A stretch of DNA of 64,000 nucleotides from Clostridiales bacterium (lineage in GTDB: Bacteria; Bacillota; Clostridia; Oscillospirales; CAG-272): contig DULN01000008.1 of the NCBI GenBank assembly GCA_012840355.1, positions 1 through 64,000 of the forward strand, given 5' to 3'. The notes beneath the pieces are model-generated. The model ran no database searches. It was not told where the DNA came from and was given only the letters and a program-made list of their open reading frames with translations. The translations under genes were made by a program, and so were the position numbers. This document shows, in pieces, positions 33,371-41,952 of the stretch. Numbering within the stretch: the first letter of the stretch is position 1; the number at the start of each line of letters is the position of its first letter.

Positions 33371-34393
33371 ATGGTAAAGGGTAAATCTATTCGCGGAAGC
33401 ATAATGCTTGTATTCGCCGCGATGATCTGGGGTTCGGCTTTCGTCGCCCAGAGCATCGGGCTTGACTATATGAAACCGCTGACATTTAACACCGTGCGCT
33501 GCATAATCGGCGGGATTGTGCTGCTCCCGGTTGTCGCGGTATTTGAAAAAAAGAAAAACGGCAAAAAGAAGGGCGAGCTGCCGCGCGGCTCCGACCCCTC
33601 GATAGGCGCGGCGGTCGCCGACGTCTGCGAGTTTGAGGAAGATGCGCCTGCTGCGAGCCAGCCTGAAACCGAGAAAAAGCGCAGCCGGCGTGACCTTTGG
33701 CTCGGCGGCGTCCTTTGCGGCATAGCGCTGTTTTTGGCTACGAACGTTCAGCAGATAGGCCTGATGTACACCTCGGCAGGCAAGGCGGGCTTTATCACGA
33801 CGCTGTACATCGTCATCGTGCCGGTGCTGGGGCTGCTATTCGGCAAGCGCGCGCCGTTTACGGTATGGGTGAGCGCATTTTTGGCGCTCGGGGGGTTGTA
33901 CCTCCTCAGCGTGCGCGAGGACTTCACAATCGGAGCAGGGGACCTTTTAATCCTCCTTTGCGCGCTCTGCTTTTCGGCGCACATAATGCTGGTTTCATAT
34001 TTTTCGCCGCGCTGCAGCGGCGTCGCAATGTCGTGCATCCAGTTTTTCGTCGTAGGAATTCTCGGTATAATACCGGCGATAGTACTTGAAAGACCGGCGA
34101 TAGGCGAAATTTTCTCCGGTTGGGCACCGCTGCTTTATACCGGCGTTTTATCCTGCGGGGTTGCGTACACGCTGCAGATTATCGCGCAGAGGGACGTCAA
34201 CGAGTCCGTCGCCTCAGTGCTGATGAGCCTTGAGTCGGTGTTCTCGGTGCTGACCGGCTGGCTAATCCTTCACGAACGGCTTTCGGTGCAGGAGTACCTT
34301 GGCTGCGCGCTGATTTTCGTCGCGGTGCTGCTCGCGCAGCTGCCGCCGACGCGCATAAGGATGCCATGGGAAAAACGTAAAAAATCGACTTAG
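33371..34393 (+). CDS. EamA/DMT-superfamily transporter
   Basis: The 340-residue membrane protein has two EamA repeats and about ten membrane segments, as in drug/metabolite transporters (RhaT/YdcZ-like). Repeat 1 begins GSIMLVFAAMIWGSAFVAQSIGL and repeat 2 ends SVLMSLESVFSVLTGWLILHERLS...GCALIFVAVLLAQ. An uncommon hydrophilic loop of about 55 residues (KKKNGKKKGELPRGSD ... KKRSRRDLW) separates the second and third helices. Substrate unknown. I start at ATG 33371 (GGAG 4-5 bases upstream) rather than the in-frame GTG at 33329, which would precede the first membrane helix with an extra soluble stretch. Confidence 0.84.
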   Translation: MVKGKSIRGSIMLVFAAMIWGSAFVAQSIGLDYMKPLTFNTVRCIIGGIVLLPVVAVFEKKKNGKKKGELPRGSDPSIGAAVADVCEFEEDAPAASQPETEKKRSRRDLWLGGVLCGIALFLATNVQQIGLMYTSAGKAGFITTLYIVIVPVLGLLFGKRAPFTVWVSAFLALGGLYLLSVREDFTIGAGDLLILLCALCFSAHIMLVSYFSPRCSGVAMSCIQFFVVGILGIIPAIVLERPAIGEIFSGWAPLLYTGVLSCGVAYTLQIIAQRDVNESVASVLMSLESVFSVLTGWLILHERLSVQEYLGCALIFVAVLLAQLPPTRIRMPWEKRKKST

Positions 34394-34401
34394 GCCTCAC
34401 T

Positions 34402-34432
34402 CGCCCGGCCCATCGGGGTTGGGCGTTTTTTA
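34402..34432 (+). terminator. terminator of the DMT transporter gene
   Basis: CGCCCGGCCC (34402-34411) pairs with GGGTTGGGCG (34416-34425), including two G-U pairs, followed by a T run. Confidence 0.78.
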
Positions 34433-34491
34433 TGCGGGGCAAGCTCGGCTGTGCAAAACGCATATTATGGGCGTCAAATTTTAACCTCTAC

Positions 34492-34520
34492 TTTACAAAA
34501 GCGCATATATCAGGTATAAT
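34492..34520 (+). promoter_or_regulatory. promoter of the VTC-DUF4956-CotH operon
   Basis: TTTACA (34492-34497), 17 bp, consensus TATAAT (34515-34520), 48 bases before the first start codon. Confidence 0.83.
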
Positions 34521-34567
34521 TACATTAATAATTATGCGGCAAAAAAGCCGGAGGAATTATTTACCTG

Positions 34568-35278
34568 ATGCTTCGATACGAGATAAAATACGTGTTGACC
34601 CGGGGGCAGGCGGAGCTTTTTGCCTCGCGGATTCGAGGGCTGCTTGAGCCCGACCCGTATATGCCGTCGCCCGAAGGGTATGTCGTTTCGAGCCTGTACT
34701 TTGACGACAACGCCGACTCGTCGTATTATGAAAAGCTCGCGGGGGCTGAGCACCGGAAAAAGTACCGCATGCGGATTTATAATTTCGATACCAGCCTTGT
34801 GATGCTCGAGCGCAAAGTGAAATTAAGAGGGATGATTGAAAAGCAGTCGACAAAAATCAGCCTCGATGCGTTTGAGGGCCTTGCGCGCGGCGATTTCAGC
34901 GTGCTTGAGGGAAATACTTCGCAGCTTGCGCGAGAGGTTTTGGCGTGCGCCGGGGCGCGCGGACTTGCGCCGAAGGTCGTGGTAACTTACTTGCGCGAGG
35001 CGTATGTCCACCCCGTGTCGAACACCCGGATTACGTTTGACAAATTCCTCGACGCCGGCTGGAGCCCGGCGCGCATGACAGGCAGCAACGATTATGTGTA
35101 CGCCTTCCCAATGGCGGGCGTGGGCGAAGCCGAGTCGGTTATAATGGAGATTAAATACGATAAATATATCCCCTCGTTTGTCGCGGCGGCACTGTCGCAC
35201 AGCGGCCCGCAGCTTGCGGCGTCGAAATATGTCCTTTGCCGCGACAAGCTATACAGCCTTGGGAAAATCTACGGTTAG
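34568..35278 (+). CDS. VTC-domain (polyphosphate polymerase-like) protein
   Basis: The 236-residue protein is a triphosphate-tunnel-type VTC domain. Expected tunnel residues are all present: YEIKY (residues 4-8), SLYFDD, RKKYRMRIY, LERKVK, VTYLREAY and the closing MEIKYD. In yeast the VTC domain makes polyphosphate from ATP at a membrane; bacterial homologues have unknown products. It is soluble, with GGAGG 13 bases before the ATG. It is first in an operon with a DUF4956 membrane protein and a CotH-type kinase-like protein, a combination I know to recur in Firmicutes. Confidence 0.85.
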   Translation: MLRYEIKYVLTRGQAELFASRIRGLLEPDPYMPSPEGYVVSSLYFDDNADSSYYEKLAGAEHRKKYRMRIYNFDTSLVMLERKVKLRGMIEKQSTKISLDAFEGLARGDFSVLEGNTSQLAREVLACAGARGLAPKVVVTYLREAYVHPVSNTRITFDKFLDAGWSPARMTGSNDYVYAFPMAGVGEAESVIMEIKYDKYIPSFVAAALSHSGPQLAASKYVLCRDKLYSLGKIYG

Positions 35279-35345
35279 GTAATTGCCTGCCGCAAGGCGG
35301 CTTGCCCAAAGATATAAAGCAATTTAGTTAAGGGAGACGTTTTTT

Positions 35346-36017
35346 ATGACATTGCAGAGCCTAATCAGAACGTTCAAAGACACAATAGCGCAGTCGAACC
35401 TACTAATGGAGCTGACGACCGAGTACATAGTAGTCTGCATGTCTGTCGCGCTCGCCTGCGCTGCGGTAATCTACCTTGTCTACTTTTTGTTCTACCGTGG
35501 TGCTTGCTACAGCGACAATTTCGCGCTGCTGCTCGTTATGGTCACGCTTGTGACTACGATGATAATAGTCACAATCTCGGCGAATATAGTGCTCTCGCTA
35601 GGCATGGTTGGCGCGCTGTCAATCGTCAGGTTCCGCTCGGCGATAAAAGACCCGCTCGACGTAGGGTTTTTGTTCTGGAGCATCTCGGCGGGCATAACCT
35701 GCGGCGCGGGGCTGTATCTGTTCGCGCTGACCGGCACGATTTTTATCGCAGTCATCTACATTCTTCTTATGTTTGTCCGCGGCAGGGTTACCTCTTACCT
35801 CCTCGTCGTCCGATTTGCCGACAGTGCTAAAGAGGCTGTCGACGCGGCGCTTTCGGGCATAAAATACCGCAAGAAGGGGAGCACGAGGACTGCGGATACA
35901 ACCGAGCTGACTCTTCAGGTGAAGCTTGGCAAAAAACATGGGGACATTGCAGACCGCCTTGCGGCGATAGACGGCGTAGCCTCGGCGATACTTGTCGAGT
36001 ATACGGGTGATATATAA
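35346..36017 (+). CDS. DUF4956 membrane protein
   Basis: This 223-residue protein has four hydrophobic segments in its first 140 residues or so (for example VCMSVALACAAVIYLVYFLF and MVTLVTTMIIVTISANIVL) and the family-typical LGMVGALSIVRFRSAIKDPLD loop followed by FWSISAGITCGAGLY. A soluble C-terminal domain of about 70 residues ends VEYTGDI. DUF4956 has no known biochemical role but commonly accompanies VTC-domain and CotH genes. GGGAG precedes the ATG by about 9 bases. Its stop codon overlaps the next start (TAATG). Confidence 0.88.
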   Translation: MTLQSLIRTFKDTIAQSNLLMELTTEYIVVCMSVALACAAVIYLVYFLFYRGACYSDNFALLLVMVTLVTTMIIVTISANIVLSLGMVGALSIVRFRSAIKDPLDVGFLFWSISAGITCGAGLYLFALTGTIFIAVIYILLMFVRGRVTSYLLVVRFADSAKEAVDAALSGIKYRKKGSTRTADTTELTLQVKLGKKHGDIADRLAAIDGVASAILVEYTGDI

Positions 36018-38545
36018 TGCAGCTGCTTCGTAAATCGCGCACCCTATACGCTTTAGCGGGGCGCGGCGTTTCTTTGGTTTTGCCGGAGCCGGCAAAAAGC
36101 AAGCCGCAGCTAATATTCGCCGCGGTTCTGCCGTTGCTTTTGGCAGTGTTTATACCGCTTTCGTTCGCGGCTGACGAGCTTTTGCCCGAAGACGCTGGCG
36201 AAGGCGAAGCGGTCAGCGTCATGGCGTTCATGGAGGGCTATGACTCGATTATCGCCGAGCTTGAGGCGAAAGAAGCCGGCGAAATCTTGCCGAGCGCAGA
36301 TCCGCCCGTGCCAAAGGAAGAGGAGGTTTTCTTTTCGCTTGACAGCGAAGGGACGTACTTTTTTGATACCGACCAGTTGCTTGAGATAAAAACCTCAAAG
36401 CCGGGGAAGGTCTACTATTCTTTTACCGGCAAAGCGCCCGACCAGCAGTCGGGCACGCTTTACACCGACCCCATACCCCTCCCGTCCGGCGATAATGTCA
36501 AAGTCTACAGCATCGCCGCCATCGCGTATTTTGACGACGGAACGGTGTCGGATGTTTACTACCGCTCGTATTTTGTGGGCAAAAAAGCGCAATCAAAATA
36601 CGACACGCTGGTCTTTTCGATTCTCACCGACCCAGACAACCTAACCTCGCGCGAACGCGGGATTTTAAACCCACGCAACATCTGGCAGTCCGGCAGGGAC
36701 TGGGAGCGCCCGATAAACGTTGAATGCTTTTTGCCGACCGGCGAGCTTTTGCTCTCGCAAAAAGCCGGCATCAGGCTTTTCGGCGCTTACTCGCGGAACT
36801 TTAACCAAAAATCCCTGAGAATCATAGCGAGATACGATTACGACGAGGCCCATAACAGGTTCGAGTATAAGTTCTTTGACGGCATATACTCCTATTTCGG
36901 CACGCAGATAGGCGAGTTCAAGCAGCTTGTCCTGCGCAACTCGGGCAACGATTTCGGCGTTGCGTTCATGCGCGACCCGTTGGTGCAGATGCTGTTTGCG
37001 CAGCAGGGGTACCCGTTTACAGAGTCGGTGCGCCCGTGCGTGGTATACATAAACGGGAAGCTCTACGGCTTTATGTGGATACACGAGCCGTATAAGGCGT
37101 CGTATTTCGAGCAGCGGTACGGCGAGTATGACTACAAGGGCACGTTTGTGGTGCTCCAAGGCGGCGAAAGCTCGATGACCGGCTTTGACCAAGAGTACCG
37201 CGCCTTAAAGCCCTTGACGGAATACCGCAAAATGTACAATTACTCCAGGAAAGACCTCACCGACGACGCGGTATACGCCGAGTTGTGCGAGCTGCTCGAC
37301 GTCGAAAGCTATATACAGCTTTACGCTGCGTTTGCCTACGTCGACAACGGCGACTGGCCTCACAACAACAACCGCGCGTTTAGGTATTTCGCGGCGGAAG
37401 GCGAGGACTTCTCGGACGTCTACGGCATGGACGGGAAATGGTATTTCCTCCCGCACGACACCGACTTTGCGTTCAACAGCGACGTCAACGCCAACACCCT
37501 CGAGCGCAACCTCAAGGTAGGCGAAATCCAGTACAGCCCGCTGTTTTCGGCGCTGATGAAGCGCGAAGACGTGCGCTGGATGTATGTCACCTATATGCTC
37601 GACATGATGAACGGCGCTTTTTCGCCGGCGAATTCCGAGCGCGTGGTGCAGGGCGTAATCAACGGCATACGCAACTCGATTTACATGATGCACAGCGAAA
37701 GCAAGTACCTGCCGAATAACAGCGACAACGCATCGTTCGAGCGCCGCGCGCCGAGGATTATAAACTACCTCAAGCAGCGCGGCAAGGTGATGGTAAATTA
37801 CCTGCAGGATAAGTACAACCTCGGCTACCGCTACACTTTGAGCCTGAGCCTGCCGGACGGCGGCGCGGCGTATGTTAACTCGCTTTATGTGAATAAAGAT
37901 TTTAACGGTACATATTACGAAAACTACGACACGGTGCTGCGCCCGGTCGTGCCGCCCGGAAAAGCTTTTTCATGCTGGGTGGTAAACGGCGAAGAGGTTT
38001 ATACTCCGGAGCTGAGGGTTCGCGGCACGGACGTCATCCGCGCGAGGGTAAACGTAGAGCTGCGGCTGGCTGACCCCGAGGTGCCCGAGCTTTCGATATA
38101 CGAGGTATCATACCGTGGCGACGGCGATTATGTGCTGCTTTACAACAACACCGGCAAGACCGTCTCGACGCTTGGGTATCATTTGACCGACGACCCCTCC
38201 AAGCCCGACAAATACATGATGCCGGTGATGTACATCGAGCCCGGCGAAACGGTAAAGGTTTATTTCAAGAGCCGCACCGGGTCGAAGATTCTGCACAGCC
38301 TGACGGCAGATTTCGGGCTTAAGGACGGAGAGACGCTGGTACTCTCCAAAAAAGACCCGTACACGCGCGAAATAAAAACCCTCGACAGCGTAAGGCTGCC
38401 GAAGGTTGAGTATGGCAATGTATACAGGCGCAACCTCAACTCGGGTGTGTTCTTTGAAGTGTCGCCAGAAACCGAAGGCACGGGCGGGCTTGAGGTAAAC
38501 CGCATCGCCCGGCTGCCGCGCGCATATACGGGCGACGCAGAGTAA
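36017..38545 (+). CDS. CotH-family protein kinase-like exported protein
   Basis: The 842-residue protein has a membrane or signal segment at residues 31-52 ending SFAADE. A chitobiase-like Ig segment follows (about 95-175). The CotH domain (about 195-560) contains the hallmark DNGDWPHNNNRAF near 443-455 and the metal-binding HDTDFAFNSD near 479-488. An InlB-type repeat comes next (about 615-690) and the protein ends in a lamin-tail-like domain (about 695-810). CotH of Bacillus is an atypical kinase that phosphorylates spore-coat proteins; here the protein is outside the cytoplasm and in an operon with VTC and DUF4956 proteins. Its start overlaps the preceding stop. The substrate is unknown. 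Confidence 0.87.
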   Translation: MQLLRKSRTLYALAGRGVSLVLPEPAKSKPQLIFAAVLPLLLAVFIPLSFAADELLPEDAGEGEAVSVMAFMEGYDSIIAELEAKEAGEILPSADPPVPKEEEVFFSLDSEGTYFFDTDQLLEIKTSKPGKVYYSFTGKAPDQQSGTLYTDPIPLPSGDNVKVYSIAAIAYFDDGTVSDVYYRSYFVGKKAQSKYDTLVFSILTDPDNLTSRERGILNPRNIWQSGRDWERPINVECFLPTGELLLSQKAGIRLFGAYSRNFNQKSLRIIARYDYDEAHNRFEYKFFDGIYSYFGTQIGEFKQLVLRNSGNDFGVAFMRDPLVQMLFAQQGYPFTESVRPCVVYINGKLYGFMWIHEPYKASYFEQRYGEYDYKGTFVVLQGGESSMTGFDQEYRALKPLTEYRKMYNYSRKDLTDDAVYAELCELLDVESYIQLYAAFAYVDNGDWPHNNNRAFRYFAAEGEDFSDVYGMDGKWYFLPHDTDFAFNSDVNANTLERNLKVGEIQYSPLFSALMKREDVRWMYVTYMLDMMNGAFSPANSERVVQGVINGIRNSIYMMHSESKYLPNNSDNASFERRAPRIINYLKQRGKVMVNYLQDKYNLGYRYTLSLSLPDGGAAYVNSLYVNKDFNGTYYENYDTVLRPVVPPGKAFSCWVVNGEEVYTPELRVRGTDVIRARVNVELRLADPEVPELSIYEVSYRGDGDYVLLYNNTGKTVSTLGYHLTDDPSKPDKYMMPVMYIEPGETVKVYFKSRTGSKILHSLTADFGLKDGETLVLSKKDPYTREIKTLDSVRLPKVEYGNVYRRNLNSGVFFEVSPETEGTGGLEVNRIARLPRAYTGDAE

Positions 38546-38554
38546 GCGCCTGCC

Positions 38555-40114
38555 CTATAATACCTGCTGCCCGAGCCCGGCGGCTTGTTGCATAAGCGTC
38601 TCACGGTCAGGGAGCTCAATCCAGCCAAGCTCTATCGTTTTCGTCGCGACGTTTTCGCGGAACGCGCGGTCGTGCTCGACGAAAAGCAGCGTAGGCTGGT
38701 ACTCTAGGATTAGCTCCTCAATCATGATGCGGGACATGAGGTCGATAAAATTTAGCGGCTCGTCCCAGACATAAAGGTGCGCGGACTCGCAAAGTGACCT
38801 TGCGAGCGCCACCTTTTTCTTTTGCCCGGAGCTGTAGGTTGAAATATCGCGCGTGAACGCCTCGCGCGGGAAGTCGAGCTTGCGCAAGATTGTGCGCAGC
38901 ATCGTGCGGCTCACGCCGTAGATGTCGGCGTAATCGTCGAGGCTGCCCGAGAGGTTCGACGTGTCCTGCTGCACATATGAGATTTTAAGCCCTGAGGCTA
39001 CGAAAAACTCGCCGGTATGGGGTATGCGCTCGCCTAAAATAAGTTTTATAATACTTGATTTGCCGGTGCCGTTCGAGCCACGCAGCGCGACCCGGTCGCC
39101 GCGCGACAAAACGAAGCTCACCGGCGGGCAGACCGCGCCGGCGCCGTAATCGATTTTGACGTTCCGCAGCTCGACAAGGCGCGCGGAGTGGTAGCGCAGC
39201 GGAGAAAGCTCGAGCTTTTCCGGCTCCTCAAGGTCGCGTAGCAGCGAGGACTTTTGCTCTATGGCCTCCGCCTGCCTGCGTTCGAGGTTTTTGCGGCGCT
39301 GCTGCAGCTTGCGCGACTTTTCGCCCGCGTACGCGCGCCAGCCGCCGGATTTTTTCTCGCGCAGCTTAGGGTCGTGGCCTTTTTTCGAGGCTTCTGCTTT
39401 GTCGGCCCACTTTTTGGTGCGGCTCGCAGCGTCTTTAAGCCGGCTTATCTCGCGCTCGAGCTTTTCATTTTGCATAAGCTCGAACTCGTCGCGCAGCTTT
39501 TTGTTATGGTACCACTGCGAGAAGTTGCCCGCCTGCACCTCGACGCTGTTTTTATTTATCGCGAGTATATGGTCGACACATGCGTCAAGAAACGCGCGGT
39601 CGTGCGAGACGAGTATAAACCCGCGCTTGGTGCGGAGGTACGCGGCGACGGCGTCCCGCGCCGGTTCGTCGAGATGGTTTGTCGGCTCGTCGATAAGCGG
39701 GAACGCGCCCTCGCGTGAGAATAGCGCGGCAAGCAAGGCTTTCGTCTGCTCGCCCGGCGAAAGAGTGCAAAACGGCCGCCCCATCGCCTCCTCGCGCACG
39801 CCGAGCAGCATTAGCTCGCGCACCAGCTCCCAGCCTTTCGCGCCGCCCACGTCGCGCAACGCCTCTATCGTGGGCTTGGTTTCGTCCGGTATTCTCGGCG
39901 GGAAGTACTCAAACTCCACGCTCGCCGTAATTTTGCCGCTGTAGTCGGGCAGTTCGCCGGCAAGCAGCCTCATCAGCGTGGTCTTGCCCCTGCCGTTGCG
40001 GCCGACAAGCCCGAGCCGCCAGTCGGAGTCAAGCTCAAGATTTAGGTTCTCAAATACGTTTACCGGCGAGCTTTCGTAACCGAATGTGAGGTTTGTGATT
40101 TTTATAAGAGACAT
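38555..40114 (-). CDS. ABC-F ATPase, ribosome-protection type (Lsa/Vga-like)
   Basis: The 519-residue protein has two ABC domains and no membrane segment. Domain 1 has Walker A GRNGRGKTT (about 38-46), signature LSPGEQ (about 118) and Walker B PLIDEPTNHLDE. A long charged interdomain linker (about 195-300) follows, then domain 2 with GSNGTGKSS (about 346), YSSGQKKK and YVWDEPLNFIDL. The beginning ITNLTFGYE...VFENLNLELDSDWRLGLVGRNG is typical of the Lsa/Vga antibiotic-resistance ABC-F group, which dislodges lincosamides, pleuromutilins or streptogramins from the ribosome. AGGAGGG lies 6 bases before the ATG. A regulated leader with a three-codon ORF supports an antibiotic-induced role. It converges on the CotH gene, 9 bases away. 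Confidence 0.9.
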   Translation of the reverse strand: MSLIKITNLTFGYESSPVNVFENLNLELDSDWRLGLVGRNGRGKTTLMRLLAGELPDYSGKITASVEFEYFPPRIPDETKPTIEALRDVGGAKGWELVRELMLLGVREEAMGRPFCTLSPGEQTKALLAALFSREGAFPLIDEPTNHLDEPARDAVAAYLRTKRGFILVSHDRAFLDACVDHILAINKNSVEVQAGNFSQWYHNKKLRDEFELMQNEKLEREISRLKDAASRTKKWADKAEASKKGHDPKLREKKSGGWRAYAGEKSRKLQQRRKNLERRQAEAIEQKSSLLRDLEEPEKLELSPLRYHSARLVELRNVKIDYGAGAVCPPVSFVLSRGDRVALRGSNGTGKSSIIKLILGERIPHTGEFFVASGLKISYVQQDTSNLSGSLDDYADIYGVSRTMLRTILRKLDFPREAFTRDISTYSSGQKKKVALARSLCESAHLYVWDEPLNFIDLMSRIMIEELILEYQPTLLFVEHDRAFRENVATKTIELGWIELPDRETLMQQAAGLGQQVL

Positions 40115-40204
40115 AAAAACCCTCCTGTTGCAAATCGCAAATGTCAGGGGTCATACCCACGGCGCCGAATCAGCCGGTGCAGGTTTTGCGCTTTTGGCTA
40201 TCCC

Positions 40205-40230
40205 GCTTTTAAGATAAGCTTTTAAGATAA
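40205..40230 (-). repeat. 13-bp tandem repeat in the ABC-F leader
   Basis: GCTTTTAAGATAA occurs twice in exact tandem (40205-40217 and 40218-40230), directly downstream of the attenuator hairpin in transcript direction. Confidence 0.85.
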
Positions 40231-40235
40231 AAAGA

Positions 40236-40356
40236 GCGAATGCGCAAAACTCCCCCGGCGAAAAGGGGCGTCCCGACGGCGCCAAAACAAAGCCCGGGCA
40301 AATGCCCGCGCTGGATTCGTTTTGCCGTATGTCGGAACGGTTATTTGCGCATTCGC
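40236..40356 (-). promoter_or_regulatory. long-range attenuator hairpin in the ABC-F leader
   Basis: In the transcript, GCGAATGCGCAAA (minus, 40356-40344) pairs perfectly over 13 bp with TTTGCGCATTCGC (40248-40236), which is followed by TCTTTTTATCTT. The upstream arm covers the start codon and coding part of the three-codon leader ORF. Inside the loop is a smaller hairpin, CGGGCA-TT-TGCCCG (40308-40295), followed by GGCTTTGTTTT. A ribosome on the leader ORF would block the long hairpin; this mechanism is inference. Confidence 0.72.
40341..40352 (-). CDS. three-codon leader ORF (Met-Arg-Lys) upstream of ABC-F gene
   Basis: Minus-strand ATG CGC AAA TAA has GAGGAG (40366-40361) exactly 8 bases upstream, an ideal ribosome binding site for a peptide of only three residues. 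Very short upstream ORFs of this kind are a known device for drug-sensing attenuation of ABC-F genes. It lies about 28 bases after the predicted transcription start. Confidence 0.65.
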   Translation of the reverse strand: MRK

Positions 40357-40386
40357 GAGTCTCCTCAAATTCTCTGCTTTTAGGTT

Positions 40387-40415
40387 ATTCTATCATCTGC
40401 CCCCGTTTTTGTCAA
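40387..40415 (-). promoter_or_regulatory. promoter of the ABC-F gene
   Basis: Minus strand TTGACA (40415-40410), 17 bp, TAGAAT (40392-40387). The -35 box lies inside the last codons of the TepA-like gene. Predicted start near 40380 gives a leader of about 266 bases. Confidence 0.82.
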
Positions 40416-41169
40416 CCGCGCGTTTGCGCGCCTCTTCGGTAAGCCAGTCGCAAGCGCGGGAGATACCGCCTATCTCGTCGATCAGCCCTATTTCGACGGC
40501 TTCGTAGCCGTTTAGGACCGTGCCGAGGTCGGTGGCAATCTCGTCGGTCTCAAACATTAGCTCGCGTAGCTTCTCGGGCGATACGCGAGAGTGATCGGAG
40601 ATAAACCTTATTATGCGCTCCTGCATCTTGTTGAGGTAGTCGTATGCCTGCTGCGCGCCGAGCACAAGGCCGTTTATCCGCACAGGGTGCAGCGTCATCG
40701 TCGCCGACGGCACGATGAACGAGCGGTTTGCCGATACCGCGAGCGGCACGCCTATCGAGTGTCCGCCGCCTATCACCAGCGAGGCGGTGGGTTTGCGCAT
40801 GCTCGCGATAAGCTCCGAGAGCGCAAGCCCCGCTTCGACGTCGCCGCCCTGCGTGTTGAGGATAATCAGCACGCCGCCGATGCGGTCGTCTTCGTCGACG
40901 GCGAATAGCTGGGGGATAAGGTGCTCGTATTTGGTGGTTTTCGTTCCGCTGCCGAGCATATAGTGGCCTTCGATTTGCCCGATAATCGTGATGCAGTGGA
41001 TAGCCACACCTCGGCTGCGTACTGTCACCGAGCCGTCGCAGCCGGGAGGGGGCGGCGCGCCGCGGTCCGGCTCGCTTTCAGCTTCCTCCTCATCAGCCGC
41101 GGCTATGCGCTCGTCTTCAACCATTGCTTCGTCTTTGCCAAATTGCGCCATGTATTCTTTATATTTCAT
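40393..41169 (-). CDS. ClpP-class serine protease, TepA-like
   Basis: The 258-residue protein is a ClpP/crotonase-fold protease like Bacillus TepA (YmfB), implicated in membrane-protein and secretion quality control. After a poorly conserved acidic N-terminus of about 55 residues it has ITIIGQIEGHYM, VLIILNTQGGDVEAGLAL, the catalytic serine in VIGGGHSIGVPLA (about residue 134) and the histidine in ATMTLHPVRI. No signal peptide is seen, so it is cytoplasmic or membrane-associated. AAGGAGC is 7 bases upstream of the ATG. Its 3' end contains the ABC-F promoter, and no terminator separates them. Confidence 0.87.
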   Translation of the reverse strand: MKYKEYMAQFGKDEAMVEDERIAAADEEEAESEPDRGAPPPPGCDGSVTVRSRGVAIHCITIIGQIEGHYMLGSGTKTTKYEHLIPQLFAVDEDDRIGGVLIILNTQGGDVEAGLALSELIASMRKPTASLVIGGGHSIGVPLAVSANRSFIVPSATMTLHPVRINGLVLGAQQAYDYLNKMQERIIRFISDHSRVSPEKLRELMFETDEIATDLGTVLNGYEAVEIGLIDEIGGISRACDWLTEEARKRAVDKNGGR

Positions 41170-41289
41170 GCGCTTGCTCCTTGTTTATCGAATATTCACC
41201 ATTAGCCCAATAAATATTAAAATAAGACGTTTATACTTGTAGTGTGGATAATATTTTTTTAAATATGCAATCGACAAGGAGCTTAAAAA

Positions 41290-41865
41290 ATGGACAATAA
41301 AGTGCTGGTCGAGACATCGGCGCGCCATGTGCATGTGACCGCCGAGCAGGTTGAGATACTTTTCGGTAAAGGCGCAAAGCTTACAAAGAAAAAGGACCTC
41401 AGCCAGCCCGGACAGTTTGCATCGGAACAGCGCGTCACGGTGGTCGGACCCAGAAACTCGATACCGAACGTCGTAATACTTGGGCCGGAGCGTCCCGCCG
41501 CCCAGGTTGAGGTCTCGATGACAGACGCTCGAATGCTTGGAATCGCTGCCCCCATCCGCGAAAGCGGCGACATCGCCGGCTCGCCCGGCTGCAAGCTGGT
41601 CGGCCCATGCGGCGAAATCGAGCTTGAGGAAGGCGTTATCGTCGCAAAACGCCATATACATATGACGCCAGAGGACGCCGAGCGCATCGGCGTTGAGAAC
41701 GGCCAGATCGTTTCGGTAAAGGTTAATACGCCCGAGCGCTCGCTTATATTTGGCGACGTGGTCGTGCGCGTGAGTCCGAAATTCTCGCTCGCCATGCACA
41801 TCGACACCGACGAGTCGAACGCCGCGAATGCAGGCGGGGAAGTATACGGCGAAATTATAATATAA
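41290..41865 (+). CDS. phosphate propanoyltransferase-like protein (PduL family)
   Basis: The 191-residue protein has two PduL repeats with the zinc-binding SARHVHVT near residues 10-17 and AKRHIHMTPEDAERIG near 118-133. PduL-type enzymes interconvert acyl-CoA and acyl phosphate (acetyl or propanoyl) and can replace Pta in acetate production. There is no microcompartment-targeting N-terminal helix, and no microcompartment genes are near, so this is probably a cytosolic housekeeping phosphotransacylase, fitting the fermentative hydrogenase metabolism. AAGGAG precedes the ATG by 8 bases. It is monocistronic with a terminator. Confidence 0.9.
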   Translation: MDNKVLVETSARHVHVTAEQVEILFGKGAKLTKKKDLSQPGQFASEQRVTVVGPRNSIPNVVILGPERPAAQVEVSMTDARMLGIAAPIRESGDIAGSPGCKLVGPCGEIELEEGVIVAKRHIHMTPEDAERIGVENGQIVSVKVNTPERSLIFGDVVVRVSPKFSLAMHIDTDESNAANAGGEVYGEIII

Positions 41866-41919
41866 AAGCCGATTAAGGCTCCCAGACTGGCGAGCCGATT
41901 TTTTAGGGCAAAAATAAAG

Positions 41920-41952
41920 CCGAGCCGATTTTGTCGGCCCGGTTTTGTTTTT
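41920..41952. terminator. bidirectional terminator between pduL-like and GT2 genes
   Basis: CCGAGCCGA (41920-41928), TTTTG, TCGGCCCGG (41934-41942) form a stem with one mismatch, followed by TTTTGTTTTT on the plus strand and by TTTATTTTTG on the minus strand. Confidence 0.82.

Noticed and set aside
41290..41865. PduL-like gene as a sign of a bacterial microcompartment
   Set aside because: No encapsulation peptide and no shell-protein genes are visible nearby.
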